Shown: piece by piece, positions 17,033 through 25,246 of the stretch | Layout: each line of letters begins with the position of its first letter | Position numbering within the stretch: the stretch's first letter is position 1 | Assembly: GCA_017503645.1 (NCBI GenBank) | Contig: JAFVSR010000008.1 | Location: 1 to 64,000, forward strand | Reading direction: 5' to 3' | Source: Bacteroidaceae bacterium | GTDB lineage: Bacteria; Bacteroidota; Bacteroidia; Bacteroidales; Bacteroidaceae | Length of the DNA stretch: 64,000 nucleotides | Notes under the pieces: model-generated | Seen by the model: the letters and a program-made list of their open reading frames with translations, nothing else | Databases searched by the model: none | What the model was told of the DNA's origin: nothing | Program-made: the position numbers and the translations under genes

Positions 17033-18202
17033 TCATTTATCGGTGCCCCACACTTTTTTGCCACCCTGTATATACAACTTGCCGGGGAGCATATTGGTAA
17101 CCACGCGGCCGTTGAGGTCGTATATGGTGTTGCCCGCATCAGCGGTTGCTATGCTGCCAATGCCTGTTGTTCCATCTTGGAAACGGAAGGATAGGGCGCT
17201 CTGCTGTGCATTGGGAATTGTGAGCCAGCACTTGCCCGGGGCAAGCGAGAAGGGGGTGTCGCCCACCTTGTAGAACATAGGGCCGTCGCCCTTGTTTTGC
17301 ATAACGTAGTTGCCTGTGCCACCTGCCACCGAGGTTGTCACAACGGTGCCGCTGATGTAGCCATCGGTAACGGTCTCCTGATACTTGGTGGCATCTACCT
17401 CGCCCGTGAGGGTGGCTGTGCAGCCGTTCTCGGCATAGAGTATGTAGGGTGTGTATGCGGCAAAGCTCTGTTGCTCGGTGAGCACAAGGCAATCGCCATC
17501 TACCGACGAGCAGCTATATACCTTGAGGCCCTCGGGTATTGCGGCATCGAAGGGCAGTATGCAGGTGCCGAACTTGTTTGCCGCCGACACATTGAGGGTT
17601 ATTTTGCTGGTGGTGCCCACGGTGATTGCGGTAGATGTGTAGTTGGTGGGAACCTTGGCAGTTTCGTCGCTTTTCACAAATTTCTGCTCGGTGAAGGTTA
17701 TGGGCAGGGGGCCGGGCTTCACGTAGGGCGAAGCGGTGAAATAGACACGGAAAAGACGGCCATTGGTTTTTGTAAAGTCGGCATTTTGAACGGAGTAGCA
17801 GCCCAAACGCAGTGTGTTATCGACCACATTGCTGGCTACAAGGTGAGTATATTCCTTTACCTCCTCGAGCTCGCCATCTTCGTTTTCAACCTCCTCTATG
17901 GTATAGGGATAGGGGGTGCCGCTGCCGGTGTACATTGTGGCACGTGGCGTGCCATCGTTTTTCAAGTCTATTTTTATGCCCTCGGGAAAGCCGAACACAA
18001 TGTTGTAGGCAGTGTAGTAATCATCTCCACTGAATGCTACAATGTAGTTGGTTCTGTCACCGCCGGGCTGCACGGTGCAGTCCTCCTCGATGTAGAAATA
18101 GTTTGTGTCGCCCTCGGGCACTCCCGAGCCATCCATTGCCGAATATGCTTGCACGCACACAAGGAGCAACAGCAAAGAGAACAGATGTTTCATTTTTTTC
18201 AT
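17033..18202 (-). CDS. Secreted protein with cohesin-like N-terminus and sorting-type tail
   Basis: 389 residues with signal peptide (MKKMKHLFSLLLLLVCVQAYS). The first part (about 45-190: NYIVAFSGDDYYTAYNIVFGFPEGIKI...) resembles the cohesin-like beta-sandwich seen in Bacteroidales secreted proteins; I infer this from pattern, with moderate trust. The middle (about 200-340) is a beta-rich module with FGTCILPFDAAIPEG that often precedes the tail in such proteins. The end, TIYDLNGRVV...GKLYIQGGKKVWG, is a sorting-type domain. First gene of a same-strand series (LRR, dockerin, 57-residue ORF). A probable 6S RNA lies directly upstream. Function likely extracellular binding. Confidence 0.75.
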   Translation of the reverse strand: MKKMKHLFSLLLLLVCVQAYSAMDGSGVPEGDTNYFYIEEDCTVQPGGDRTNYIVAFSGDDYYTAYNIVFGFPEGIKIDLKNDGTPRATMYTGSGTPYPYTIEEVENEDGELEEVKEYTHLVASNVVDNTLRLGCYSVQNADFTKTNGRLFRVYFTASPYVKPGPLPITFTEQKFVKSDETAKVPTNYTSTAITVGTTSKITLNVSAANKFGTCILPFDAAIPEGLKVYSCSSVDGDCLVLTEQQSFAAYTPYILYAENGCTATLTGEVDATKYQETVTDGYISGTVVTTSVAGGTGNYVMQNKGDGPMFYKVGDTPFSLAPGKCWLTIPNAQQSALSFRFQDGTTGIGSIATADAGNTIYDLNGRVVTNMLPGKLYIQGGKKVWGTDK

Positions 18203-18269
18203 AGCTTTTTATATTTTATAAGGTTTACTGCCAAAAGATGGCGAAAGCACCGTTGACTACGTGTAAAAA

Positions 18270-18480
18270 CAAGAAAGACGTGAGACCTATCGTCTTACGT
18301 CCACGAATCTTAGGCATCGCCAAACGCCCCAACAGAATGAACTATGAAGAAACAATATTCCCACGCCGTGGATATACACAACAGCTATGCGCAGAACGCA
18401 CATAACTTGCATATACACAGAATGAGCATTGATTGCTTCGGTCCTCTGTTAAAAATTTGGCGAATTTAAGATTCGGACTT
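18270..18480 (-). ncRNA. ssrS: Probable 6S RNA
   Basis: No reading frame fits here, but the minus strand folds as a 6S RNA. The 5' strand GTCCGAATCTTA..TTCGCC (18478-18459) pairs with the 3' strand GGCGATGCCTAAGATTC..GGAC (18321-18299). Inside it CCAAA and AACAGA pair with TCTGTT and TTTGG. A large central bubble follows, then a long apical stem closing on GTTATGTGCG-TTC-TGCGCATAGC. A terminator hairpin with T-rich tail ends it. Length near 200 bases and the helix-bubble-helix layout match 6S RNA, which sequesters the housekeeping RNA polymerase. The alternative is a structured leader of the 389-residue gene. Possible -7 boxes lie at 18551-18544 and 18595-18588. The rest of the gap 18203-18698 shows no gene. 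Confidence 0.65.
18276..18301 (-). terminator. Intrinsic terminator of the 6S-like RNA
   Basis: On the minus strand GACGTAAGAC (18301-18292) pairs with GTCTCACGTC (18286-18277), one A-C mismatch, loop of 5 bases, followed by TTTCTTGTTTTT. A terminator here, 75 bp before the next gene's ATG, argues for a separate RNA over a simple leader. Confidence 0.65.
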
Positions 18481-18698
18481 AAACAAAATGCTTTCTTGCG
18501 CCTGCGGATTTCTCCCCGCTGGCTATGCTAACAGCCACAAAAGCAAACATATAAAATACGTTGAATAGCGACTGTCACGAATCGTTGCAAATATAAACAT
18601 TTTTTAGCAATCAATGCTCAAAAGGGATATTATTTCTTCACAAAACAAAAAGATAGCGCAAAAGCTTTGATTATGAGTTAAATGAGAGCACATCTCCA

Positions 18699-19202
18699 TC
18701 ACCTGTAATCCTTCAATAGCCGTTGCAGGTGCTGGCGGGTGAAGAATATGCGGCTTTTCACCGTGCCCAGCGGCAGGGAGAGGCGCTCGGCTATTTCGCG
18801 GTACTTGAAGCCCGACAGGTGCATAAGAAATGGTATGCGGTATTCGCGGGGGAGGCTGTTTACAACGCGGTAAATCTCCTTGCTGTCGTAATTGTTTTCC
18901 GTGACGTAGTCATCGAATTCCTGAGAGCTGTTCAGGTGAAAGAGGTTGTCGGTGTGGTCTATAAAGGTTTGGTCGCGCACCACCTTGCGATAGTTGTTTA
19001 TGAATATGTTGCGCATTATGGTATATATCCAGCCCTTGAAATTGGTGTCGGGCGTGTATTTGTCCATATTGTCAAGTGCTTTTAACGATGTTTCTTGCAG
19101 CAAGTCGTTAGCCTCCTCCTTATCTGCTGTGAGTTTGTACGCAAAGCGTTGCAGTTCCGACTGCACCTCTAACAGTTCCTTCCTGAATTTTGCAGCATCC
19201 AC
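18699..19202 (-). CDS. ECF-type RNA polymerase sigma factor
   Basis: 167 residues. Region 2 is clear (LQRFAYKLTADKEEANDLLQETSLKALDNMDKY; NFKGWIYTIMRNIFINNYRK) and so is region 4 (LPREYRIPFLMHLSGFKYREIAERLSLPLGTVKSRIFFTRQHLQRLL). Strongly like the standard Bacteroidota ECF factors that lack an adjacent anti-sigma gene. No FecR-type gene is near. It lies upstream of the 6S-like RNA and the surface-protein cluster on the same strand, separated by about 500 bp, so it is its own unit. Targets unknown. Confidence 0.92.
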   Translation of the reverse strand: MDAAKFRKELLEVQSELQRFAYKLTADKEEANDLLQETSLKALDNMDKYTPDTNFKGWIYTIMRNIFINNYRKVVRDQTFIDHTDNLFHLNSSQEFDDYVTENNYDSKEIYRVVNSLPREYRIPFLMHLSGFKYREIAERLSLPLGTVKSRIFFTRQHLQRLLKDYR

Positions 19203-19344
19203 AATCTATATATTTTTTATTAAGTAACAATTACTTAACAGCCGTGGTTGCCGGTTTGTTTAGTTCATTTCTGTTTTTAGATATTTTACCATAAAATTTA
19301 TTTTTTATTGTCACATATTCACTTGTGTTTGCAAGGCGACAACA

Positions 19345-19382
19345 CACAGACAGGGCAGCGTGATCACGCTGCCCTGTCTGTG
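19345..19382. terminator. Perfect 38-bp palindrome downstream of ispG
   Basis: The 38 bases read the same on both strands (19-bp arms, no spacer), centred on TGATCA at about 19363. It lies 13 bp after the ispG stop on the minus strand. GC-rich stem; a T-rich stretch follows on the minus side only after some bases. Confidence 0.8.
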
Positions 19383-19395
19383 ATAAATATATTTG

Positions 19396-21135
19396 TTATC
19401 TCTTCGCCTTGTCGCTGTCTATCAGCTGCAACAGGCGCTCTATGGCCTCATCCTCGGGGATATTCTTTTCCACACACTCTTTTTGGCGGTAGAGGCTCAC
19501 CTTACCACGGGCTGCACCCACATAGCCATAGTCGGCATCGGCCATTTCGCCCGGGCCGTTCACTATGCAGCCCATAACGCCAATTTTAAGACCTTTGAGG
19601 TGGGCTGTGGCAGCCTTTATTTTGGCAAGCGTGCCTTGCAAGTCGTACATTGTGCGACCGCAACCCGGGCAGGCTATATATTCGGTTTTGCTTATGCGGG
19701 CACGGGTGGCCTGCAGAATGCCGAATGCAATGGAATTGATGTCGGTTGCCGCAATGCCGGGGTTTTCCAGCCAAATACCATCGACAAGACCGTCGATGAG
19801 CAGCACGCCCAAATCGGCAGCAGCCTTTATGCGCAATGTTTCCACAGCGGTTTCTTTGTAGCAGCGGTGCACTATAACAGGAGCAGCGACACCCGCTGCG
19901 ACCAATTTATGGATTACCGCACGCAGCTCGCCCACAGGATTGGCGTGGGTGCTGTTTGCCACTATTATAATATCTTTGAGGGCCTTTAGCTTGGCGATGT
20001 TTTCGGGTGAAAGGCAACGGATGCAGAGTGATATTACAGAGCCATCGGCAGCCTCGTCGATGCTTACCGTGGGTAACTGCGAACCGATGAAATCGGGGGT
20101 GATGTCGGGGTTATCGACAGCCTCGCCCACAACCACAGGCACCTGTGAGCCACCAACACAGCCCACAGCCACGGTAGCGCGGCGCACGGGCTCTTGGTAG
20201 CAGAAGCCTTCGTATGGCTCGCCCGCAATGGGTGCGTGCCCCGCACGCTTTGATATATATTCCACAAGCTCCTTTGCCACGGGAATTTCGTTCTCGGGAG
20301 CCTCGGCAAGTGACACGCGAATGGTATCGCCAATGCCGTCGGCAAGCAAGGCGCCTATTCCCACGGCACTCTTTATGCGGCCGTCCTCGGCATCGCCCGC
20401 CTCGGTTACGCCCAAGTGCAGGGGGAAGGAAATGCCCTCGCTCTGCATCACGGCCACCAAACGGCGCACGGTGGTAACCATCATTGCAGTGTTGCTGGTT
20501 TTAATGGAGACAACCACGTTGCTGAAATTCTCGTCGCGGCAGATGCGCAGGAACTCCATACAGGACTCCACCACGCCCGACGGGGTGTCGCCGTAGCGGC
20601 TCATTATGCGGTCGGAGAGCGAACCGTGGTTCACACCCACACGAATAGCCTTGCCATTGGCCTTGCACAGATTGAGGAAAGCCACGAAGCGCTCGCGCAG
20701 ACGCTCAAGCTCGGCTGCATACTCGGCATCGGTGTAGTCGATATGCTTGAACACTCGGGCGGCATCCACATAGTTGCCCGGGTTCACGCGCACCTTGTCG
20801 GCATACCGGGCTGCGGTGTCGGCAACGGCTGCATTGAAATGGACATCGGCCACAAGCGGAACATTGCAGCCGCGGGCACGCAACTGCTCCTTTATGCCGC
20901 CGAGGTTCACCGCTTCGCGGTTGCCCTGCGTGGTGAGGCGTACAAGCTCACCACCCTTGGCCACTATGCGCATTACCTGCTCCACACTGCCATCGGTGTC
21001 CATTGTGGAGGTATTTGTCATAGACTGCACGCGCACGGGGTTGTTGCAACCAATGGTAACACCACCCACGTTCACCTCCACTGTGGCACGACGGCTGTAA
21101 TTAAAGAGATTGATATTAGTTTGTTTTGTACTCAT
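19396..21135 (-). CDS. ispG: 4-hydroxy-3-methylbut-2-enyl diphosphate synthase (long form)
   Basis: Penultimate enzyme of the MEP isoprenoid pathway, converting MEcPP to HMBPP with a [4Fe-4S] cluster. 579 residues from the ATG at 21135; a TTG two codons earlier is less likely. This is the long form with an inserted domain between the TIM barrel and the C-terminal cluster domain, as in Bacteroidota and plants. Cluster cysteines are in CPGCGRTMYDLQ and GCIVNGPGE near the end. The start lies within the last 20 bases of purE, implying translational coupling in a fbp-purE-ispG unit. Dxs, the first enzyme of the pathway, is at 31821-33725. Confidence 0.96.
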   Translation of the reverse strand: MSTKQTNINLFNYSRRATVEVNVGGVTIGCNNPVRVQSMTNTSTMDTDGSVEQVMRIVAKGGELVRLTTQGNREAVNLGGIKEQLRARGCNVPLVADVHFNAAVADTAARYADKVRVNPGNYVDAARVFKHIDYTDAEYAAELERLRERFVAFLNLCKANGKAIRVGVNHGSLSDRIMSRYGDTPSGVVESCMEFLRICRDENFSNVVVSIKTSNTAMMVTTVRRLVAVMQSEGISFPLHLGVTEAGDAEDGRIKSAVGIGALLADGIGDTIRVSLAEAPENEIPVAKELVEYISKRAGHAPIAGEPYEGFCYQEPVRRATVAVGCVGGSQVPVVVGEAVDNPDITPDFIGSQLPTVSIDEAADGSVISLCIRCLSPENIAKLKALKDIIIVANSTHANPVGELRAVIHKLVAAGVAAPVIVHRCYKETAVETLRIKAAADLGVLLIDGLVDGIWLENPGIAATDINSIAFGILQATRARISKTEYIACPGCGRTMYDLQGTLAKIKAATAHLKGLKIGVMGCIVNGPGEMADADYGYVGAARGKVSLYRQKECVEKNIPEDEAIERLLQLIDSDKAKR

Positions 21136-21622
21136 ATTCAAGTTCTTTTAGCTCCTCGTTGGCTTTTTCTATCTTCTTTTTAAGGTTCTCCTTATAGGCT
21201 GCAAGGCGGCCTGCCAGATTGTCATCGGCAAGCGAGAGCATCTCCACGGCAAGTATTGCAGCGTTGAGCGATGCATTCACACCCACTGTGGCAACGGGAA
21301 TGCCGGGAGGCATCTGCACAATGGCAAGCAGGGCATCCATTCCGTCGAGGGTGCTGTTGATGGGCACACCTATAACGGGCAGCGTGGTGCTTGCAGCTAT
21401 CACACCGGGCAGATGGGCTGCCATACCGGCGGCTGCGATAATGATTTTCACACCACGCTCTTTCGCACCCTTGGAGAAGGCCTCAACAGCCTCGGGGGTG
21501 CGGTGAGCCGACAGGGCGTTTACCTCGAAGGGCACCTGCATATCGTTGAGGAAATCGGTTGCTTTTTTCATTACGGGAAGGTCCGATGTGCTTCCCATTA
21601 TTACGCTTACTATTGCTTTCAT
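21116..21622 (-). CDS. purE: N5-carboxyaminoimidazole ribonucleotide mutase
   Basis: Purine biosynthesis: moves the carboxyl group of N5-CAIR to give CAIR. 168 residues with class I PurE motifs: MGSTSDLPVM at 9-18, SAHRTPE at 39-45, and AAGMAAHLPGV and VPINSTLDGMDALL around the active site. Ends in a lysine/glutamate-rich helix. No purK beside it. Its 3' end overlaps the ispG start; 36 bp after the fbp stop. Confidence 0.96.
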   Translation of the reverse strand: MKAIVSVIMGSTSDLPVMKKATDFLNDMQVPFEVNALSAHRTPEAVEAFSKGAKERGVKIIIAAAGMAAHLPGVIAASTTLPVIGVPINSTLDGMDALLAIVQMPPGIPVATVGVNASLNAAILAVEMLSLADDNLAGRLAAYKENLKKKIEKANEELKELEYEYKTN

Positions 21623-21658
21623 ATCGTATTTTTATTTTTTTGCGGTTTTATAAAATGG

Positions 21659-23650
21659 CTACGGCCTCTCTTTGATGATACCCTTGCGGTATGCGGTGAG
21701 CAGTTTCTCCAGGTCGTTTATCTTGAGCATAATGCCACGGCCTATGTCGGTGTCGGCCACATTTTCGCGGCGGCCCATCATCTCCACAATCTGCGTGGTG
21801 CTGTGGATATCGGTACCATTGATTACAGCCTCCTCGGTAGATGTAAACGGCTCGTGCTGAACAAGCTGGAAGCCACGGCTGTGATATACCAGTGTGTAGC
21901 CCGCAATACCGGTGCGATTGTGATATACGCGCGAGAAACCGCCGTCAATAACCATCATACGGCCATCGGCCCTGATGGGGGTTTCTCCCTTGAACACACG
22001 CACCGGAACGTGGCCGTTTATTATGTGGCGGTGGCTGCCCTGCACACCGAACTCATCGAGTATATAGTCGCACACATCGACTTTGTCGCGCAATATATAG
22101 TACCACCCTTTGGGTTCCTTCTGCACTTCTTTGTCGGTGAGCAGATAGCGCTCGAAGGTGGCCATTTTGGCCTTGCCGAAGAGGGGCGAATGGGGGCCGC
22201 ACCACAGGTACCAGAAGAAGTCGCGGGCCACCTCGCGCTCCTGTGCATCCACGTCGTTGTCGAATGCCGAGCGTGCTATGCGCTCCACCCTTTTCATAAG
22301 TTCCTTGCCTTTTACAACAGTGCCGTTGATGGATACCTCGCGCATTGTGCCGTCCTCGTTCAAAGGAACCGATGCGTGGAACATAAGGTTGGAGTTATAT
22401 ATCACGTACATACCGCCGCGCATAAGCAGGCAGTTCACGTGGTTCTGCAGGCGCTCGCTACGGGTGAACGAGTAGCGCAAGCGTTCCATAAGGTCGGCCT
22501 CCTCGGGAGTGAGGGCATACGGATTGGCAGGGTCGAGTGTGGGCCACTGGGTATCGAGCATAGGATACTCCTTGCCGTCGATGGTTATTGTGCCACGTTC
22601 CTTGTTTATGTGCTCCATAAGGCAACGATCCTGCATCTCCCAATCGGGGTATTTCTGCGCTATCTGCCCCGACAGCTTGAACTCGATTACCGACACGGCC
22701 TTGTGCATCTGTGCAATGAGGCGTATATCCTTTTCGGTGTGGTTGGTGCGCTCCTCATCTACACGGGGAATGTATATCTCGCAGGGGTCATCGGCATACT
22801 GCTCCATTGCGAATGTTGCCAGCGGCACCATATTTATGGCATAGCCATCCTCGAGCGTGCGGGTGTTGGCATCGCGCAAAGAGAGGCGCAGCACGCTGGC
22901 AATGCAGCAAAGGTTGCCTGCTGCAGCACCCATCCACAACACGTCGTGGTTACCCCAGGTGATATCCAGATGGTGATAGTTGCACAGGGTATCCATTATG
23001 AGGTGTGCACCCGGGCCGCGGTCGAATATATCGCCAAGAATATGCAGGCGGTCAATGGCAAGGCGCTGAATGAGCGAACAGAGGGCTATGATAAAGTGGT
23101 CGGCACGGCCTGTGCAGATGATTGTGTTCACGATGGCCGAGAAATAGGCAAGTTTGTTGCGGTCGTCATTGGCCTCGTGCAAAAGTTCTTCTATGATGTA
23201 TGCATACTCCTCGGGCAGGCTCTTGCGCACTTTTGAGCGGGTGTATTTCGATGAAATATTACGGCACACGGTGATAAGGCGGTTGAGCATCACGGTGTAA
23301 TACTCATCCATATTTTCAGTATCCTGTTTCACCAGCTTCAATTTCTTCTCGGGGTAATAGATGAGGGTGCACAGTTCCTTTTTGTCCTTGTCGGAAAGGG
23401 TGCTGCCAAAGAGGTCGTTCACCTTGCGTTTAATGTTACCCGATGCGTTGCGCAGAACGTGCTCGAAGGCCTCGTTCTCGCCGTGCAGGTCGGCAAGGAA
23501 ATGCTCGGTGGGCTTGGGCAACTGCAGAATTGCCTCCAGGTTTATTATCTCTGTGGTGACGCTTGACACCGTGGGGAAATCGCGTGCCAGCAGGCGCAGG
23601 TAGCGCAGGTCCTCTTTTACCTCTTCGATTGTAATCTGTTTCTTTGCCAT
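21659..23650 (-). CDS. fbp: Fructose-1,6-bisphosphatase, class III
   Basis: Gluconeogenic hydrolysis of fructose-1,6-bisphosphate. 663 residues, the normal large size of class III enzymes. The metallophosphatase core is visible: DLHGEN near residue 54, GDIFDRGPG around 205, TWGNHD around 230, and later NGHVPVR and DGGFSRVY. Preceded by a promoter with perfect -33/-7 spacing, so it leads the unit followed by purE and ispG. Confidence 0.95.
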   Translation of the reverse strand: MAKKQITIEEVKEDLRYLRLLARDFPTVSSVTTEIINLEAILQLPKPTEHFLADLHGENEAFEHVLRNASGNIKRKVNDLFGSTLSDKDKKELCTLIYYPEKKLKLVKQDTENMDEYYTVMLNRLITVCRNISSKYTRSKVRKSLPEEYAYIIEELLHEANDDRNKLAYFSAIVNTIICTGRADHFIIALCSLIQRLAIDRLHILGDIFDRGPGAHLIMDTLCNYHHLDITWGNHDVLWMGAAAGNLCCIASVLRLSLRDANTRTLEDGYAINMVPLATFAMEQYADDPCEIYIPRVDEERTNHTEKDIRLIAQMHKAVSVIEFKLSGQIAQKYPDWEMQDRCLMEHINKERGTITIDGKEYPMLDTQWPTLDPANPYALTPEEADLMERLRYSFTRSERLQNHVNCLLMRGGMYVIYNSNLMFHASVPLNEDGTMREVSINGTVVKGKELMKRVERIARSAFDNDVDAQEREVARDFFWYLWCGPHSPLFGKAKMATFERYLLTDKEVQKEPKGWYYILRDKVDVCDYILDEFGVQGSHRHIINGHVPVRVFKGETPIRADGRMMVIDGGFSRVYHNRTGIAGYTLVYHSRGFQLVQHEPFTSTEEAVINGTDIHSTTQIVEMMGRRENVADTDIGRGIMLKINDLEKLLTAYRKGIIKERP

Positions 23651-23729
23651 ACGTTTCTCATTTTCAAATATGTGCCGGGATAGTGTTATCCTATGATGGA
23701 GCGGTTGTGTACCCCACTCTCTATTATTG

Positions 23730-23760
23730 CAAATTTACAGCTAAATTCCGAAAGAGCAAA
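23730..23760 (-). promoter_or_regulatory. fbp promoter
   Basis: Minus strand TTTG (23760-23757), exactly 19 bases, TAAATTTG (23737-23730). Perfect Bacteroidota consensus about 80 bp upstream of the fbp ATG. Confidence 0.8.
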
Positions 23761-23815
23761 AGATATGGTGGGATTTTGGGGGTATGGCAGTTTATTGGAC
23801 GTCAATTATTGTGGA

Positions 23816-25243
23816 TTACCCCCTACGCAAACGGGCAACCGGAATATGCAGCTGCTCGCGGTACTTGGCCACAGTGCGGCGGGCAAGCGAAAAACCCTGC
23901 GCGTGCAGTTGCTCCATAAGCTCGGTATCGGTGAGAGGGGTTTGCTTGTCCTCGGCATCCACAAGTTCCTGCAACGCAATGAGCAGTTCGCGCACCGAGC
24001 GCTCGCCGCCATCGGCAGTGGCAACGGCATCGCTGAAGAAATATTTAAGAGGATATATGCCCCACGGCAGCTGGGCATACTTGCTGTTGCTCACACGCGA
24101 CACGGTGGAGATATCATAGCCGGCCCGCTTGGCCACATCTTCAAGAATCATAGGGGTGAGCAGCGACTCGTCGCCGCCACCCGTGAAGAATGGTTTTTGA
24201 GCCTCCACTATTGCACACATTGTGCGCATAAGTGTATCCTCGCGCTGCTTTATGGCGCTTATAAAGCCCTTGGCCGCATCTATCTTCTGTTTGAGGAAGA
24301 GGGCTGCCGAGCGGTGCTCGGGGTTGTTGCTCTTGGCCTGCTCGTCGAGCATCTGTTCATATTCGGCACTCACACGGAGGGTGGGCATAAAATTATTGTT
24401 TAGCGAAACTATTACCTCGTCGCCCTGTATGTCGATATTGAAATCGGGGACTATCTGTTGGTGGTTGATGCCCACGCTCTCGGCCAGGGCGGCCCCGGGG
24501 CGGGGGTTCAGGCGCACAATGTCGGCAATGGCATCGCGGCACTCCTGTTCGCTCACATTGAGTTTCGCGGGGATGGCATCCCAACGTTTTTTGGCAAAAT
24601 CGTCGTAGCAGGTGGTGAGGATGCGGCGGTGCAGGGAGAGGTCGCGCTCTGCACTGCTGCGCTCAATCTGCAGCAACAGGCACTCTTGCAAGGAGCGTGC
24701 CGCTATGCCTGCCGGCTCAAACGACTGCACCATTTTGAGCACCTCCTCTATCTCCTGCTGCGACGGAGCTATGGAGGCATAAAGGAGAAGTTCGTCTTCA
24801 ATTTCGGCAAGGGGTTTATGCAAAAGGCCGTCATCATCGAGCGAGCCTATTATATACTCCCCTATGGCACGCTGCTGCGGGGTGAGCGCGAGCTCGCCAA
24901 GCTGTTCTATGAGCGTATCGCCAAAGGATTGGGCATCGCTCACGGGTATATCCACGGTGGTCGCGGCATTGTGATAGTCCCAACCGTTGTAATCGGGGAT
25001 ATCATCGACCGAGCGGTAATCGTCGGCCGAATTAAGTTCGTCGGCAGGGATGGAATCGGTGACAACGTGCTCGGGCTCCACAGCCTCAAGAGCAGGGTTG
25101 TCGATAACCTCTCCACGCACGCGGTCCTCTACCTCTATGGTTGTGAGTTCCAAGAGGCGCGCCACCAGCACCTGCTGCGGCGAGAGGGTGAGTGTTTGCA
25201 ACTGCTGTTGCTGTTGCGATTGCGAAAAGGTACTTTTTGCCAT
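23816..25243 (-). CDS. rpoN: RNA polymerase sigma-54 factor
   Basis: 475 residues. Glutamine-rich region I (SQSQQQQQLQTLTLSPQQVLVARLLELTTIEVEDRV), acidic region II (about 45-85), core-binding and helix-turn-helix regions (DVAKRAGYDISTVSRVSNSKYAQLPWGIYPLKYFFS) and the C-terminal RpoN box ARRTVAKYREQLHIP. Normal length. Three bases separate its start from the stop of the nucleoside kinase upstream, so they form an operon. No sigma-54 activator gene is in the window. Confidence 0.96.
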   Translation of the reverse strand: MAKSTFSQSQQQQQLQTLTLSPQQVLVARLLELTTIEVEDRVRGEVIDNPALEAVEPEHVVTDSIPADELNSADDYRSVDDIPDYNGWDYHNAATTVDIPVSDAQSFGDTLIEQLGELALTPQQRAIGEYIIGSLDDDGLLHKPLAEIEDELLLYASIAPSQQEIEEVLKMVQSFEPAGIAARSLQECLLLQIERSSAERDLSLHRRILTTCYDDFAKKRWDAIPAKLNVSEQECRDAIADIVRLNPRPGAALAESVGINHQQIVPDFNIDIQGDEVIVSLNNNFMPTLRVSAEYEQMLDEQAKSNNPEHRSAALFLKQKIDAAKGFISAIKQREDTLMRTMCAIVEAQKPFFTGGGDESLLTPMILEDVAKRAGYDISTVSRVSNSKYAQLPWGIYPLKYFFSDAVATADGGERSVRELLIALQELVDAEDKQTPLTDTELMEQLHAQGFSLARRTVAKYREQLHIPVARLRRG

Positions 25244-25246
25244 AGG

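Noticed and set aside
21413..23236. 607-residue plus-strand frame
   Set aside because: Antisense to fbp and purE, whose motifs are unambiguous.
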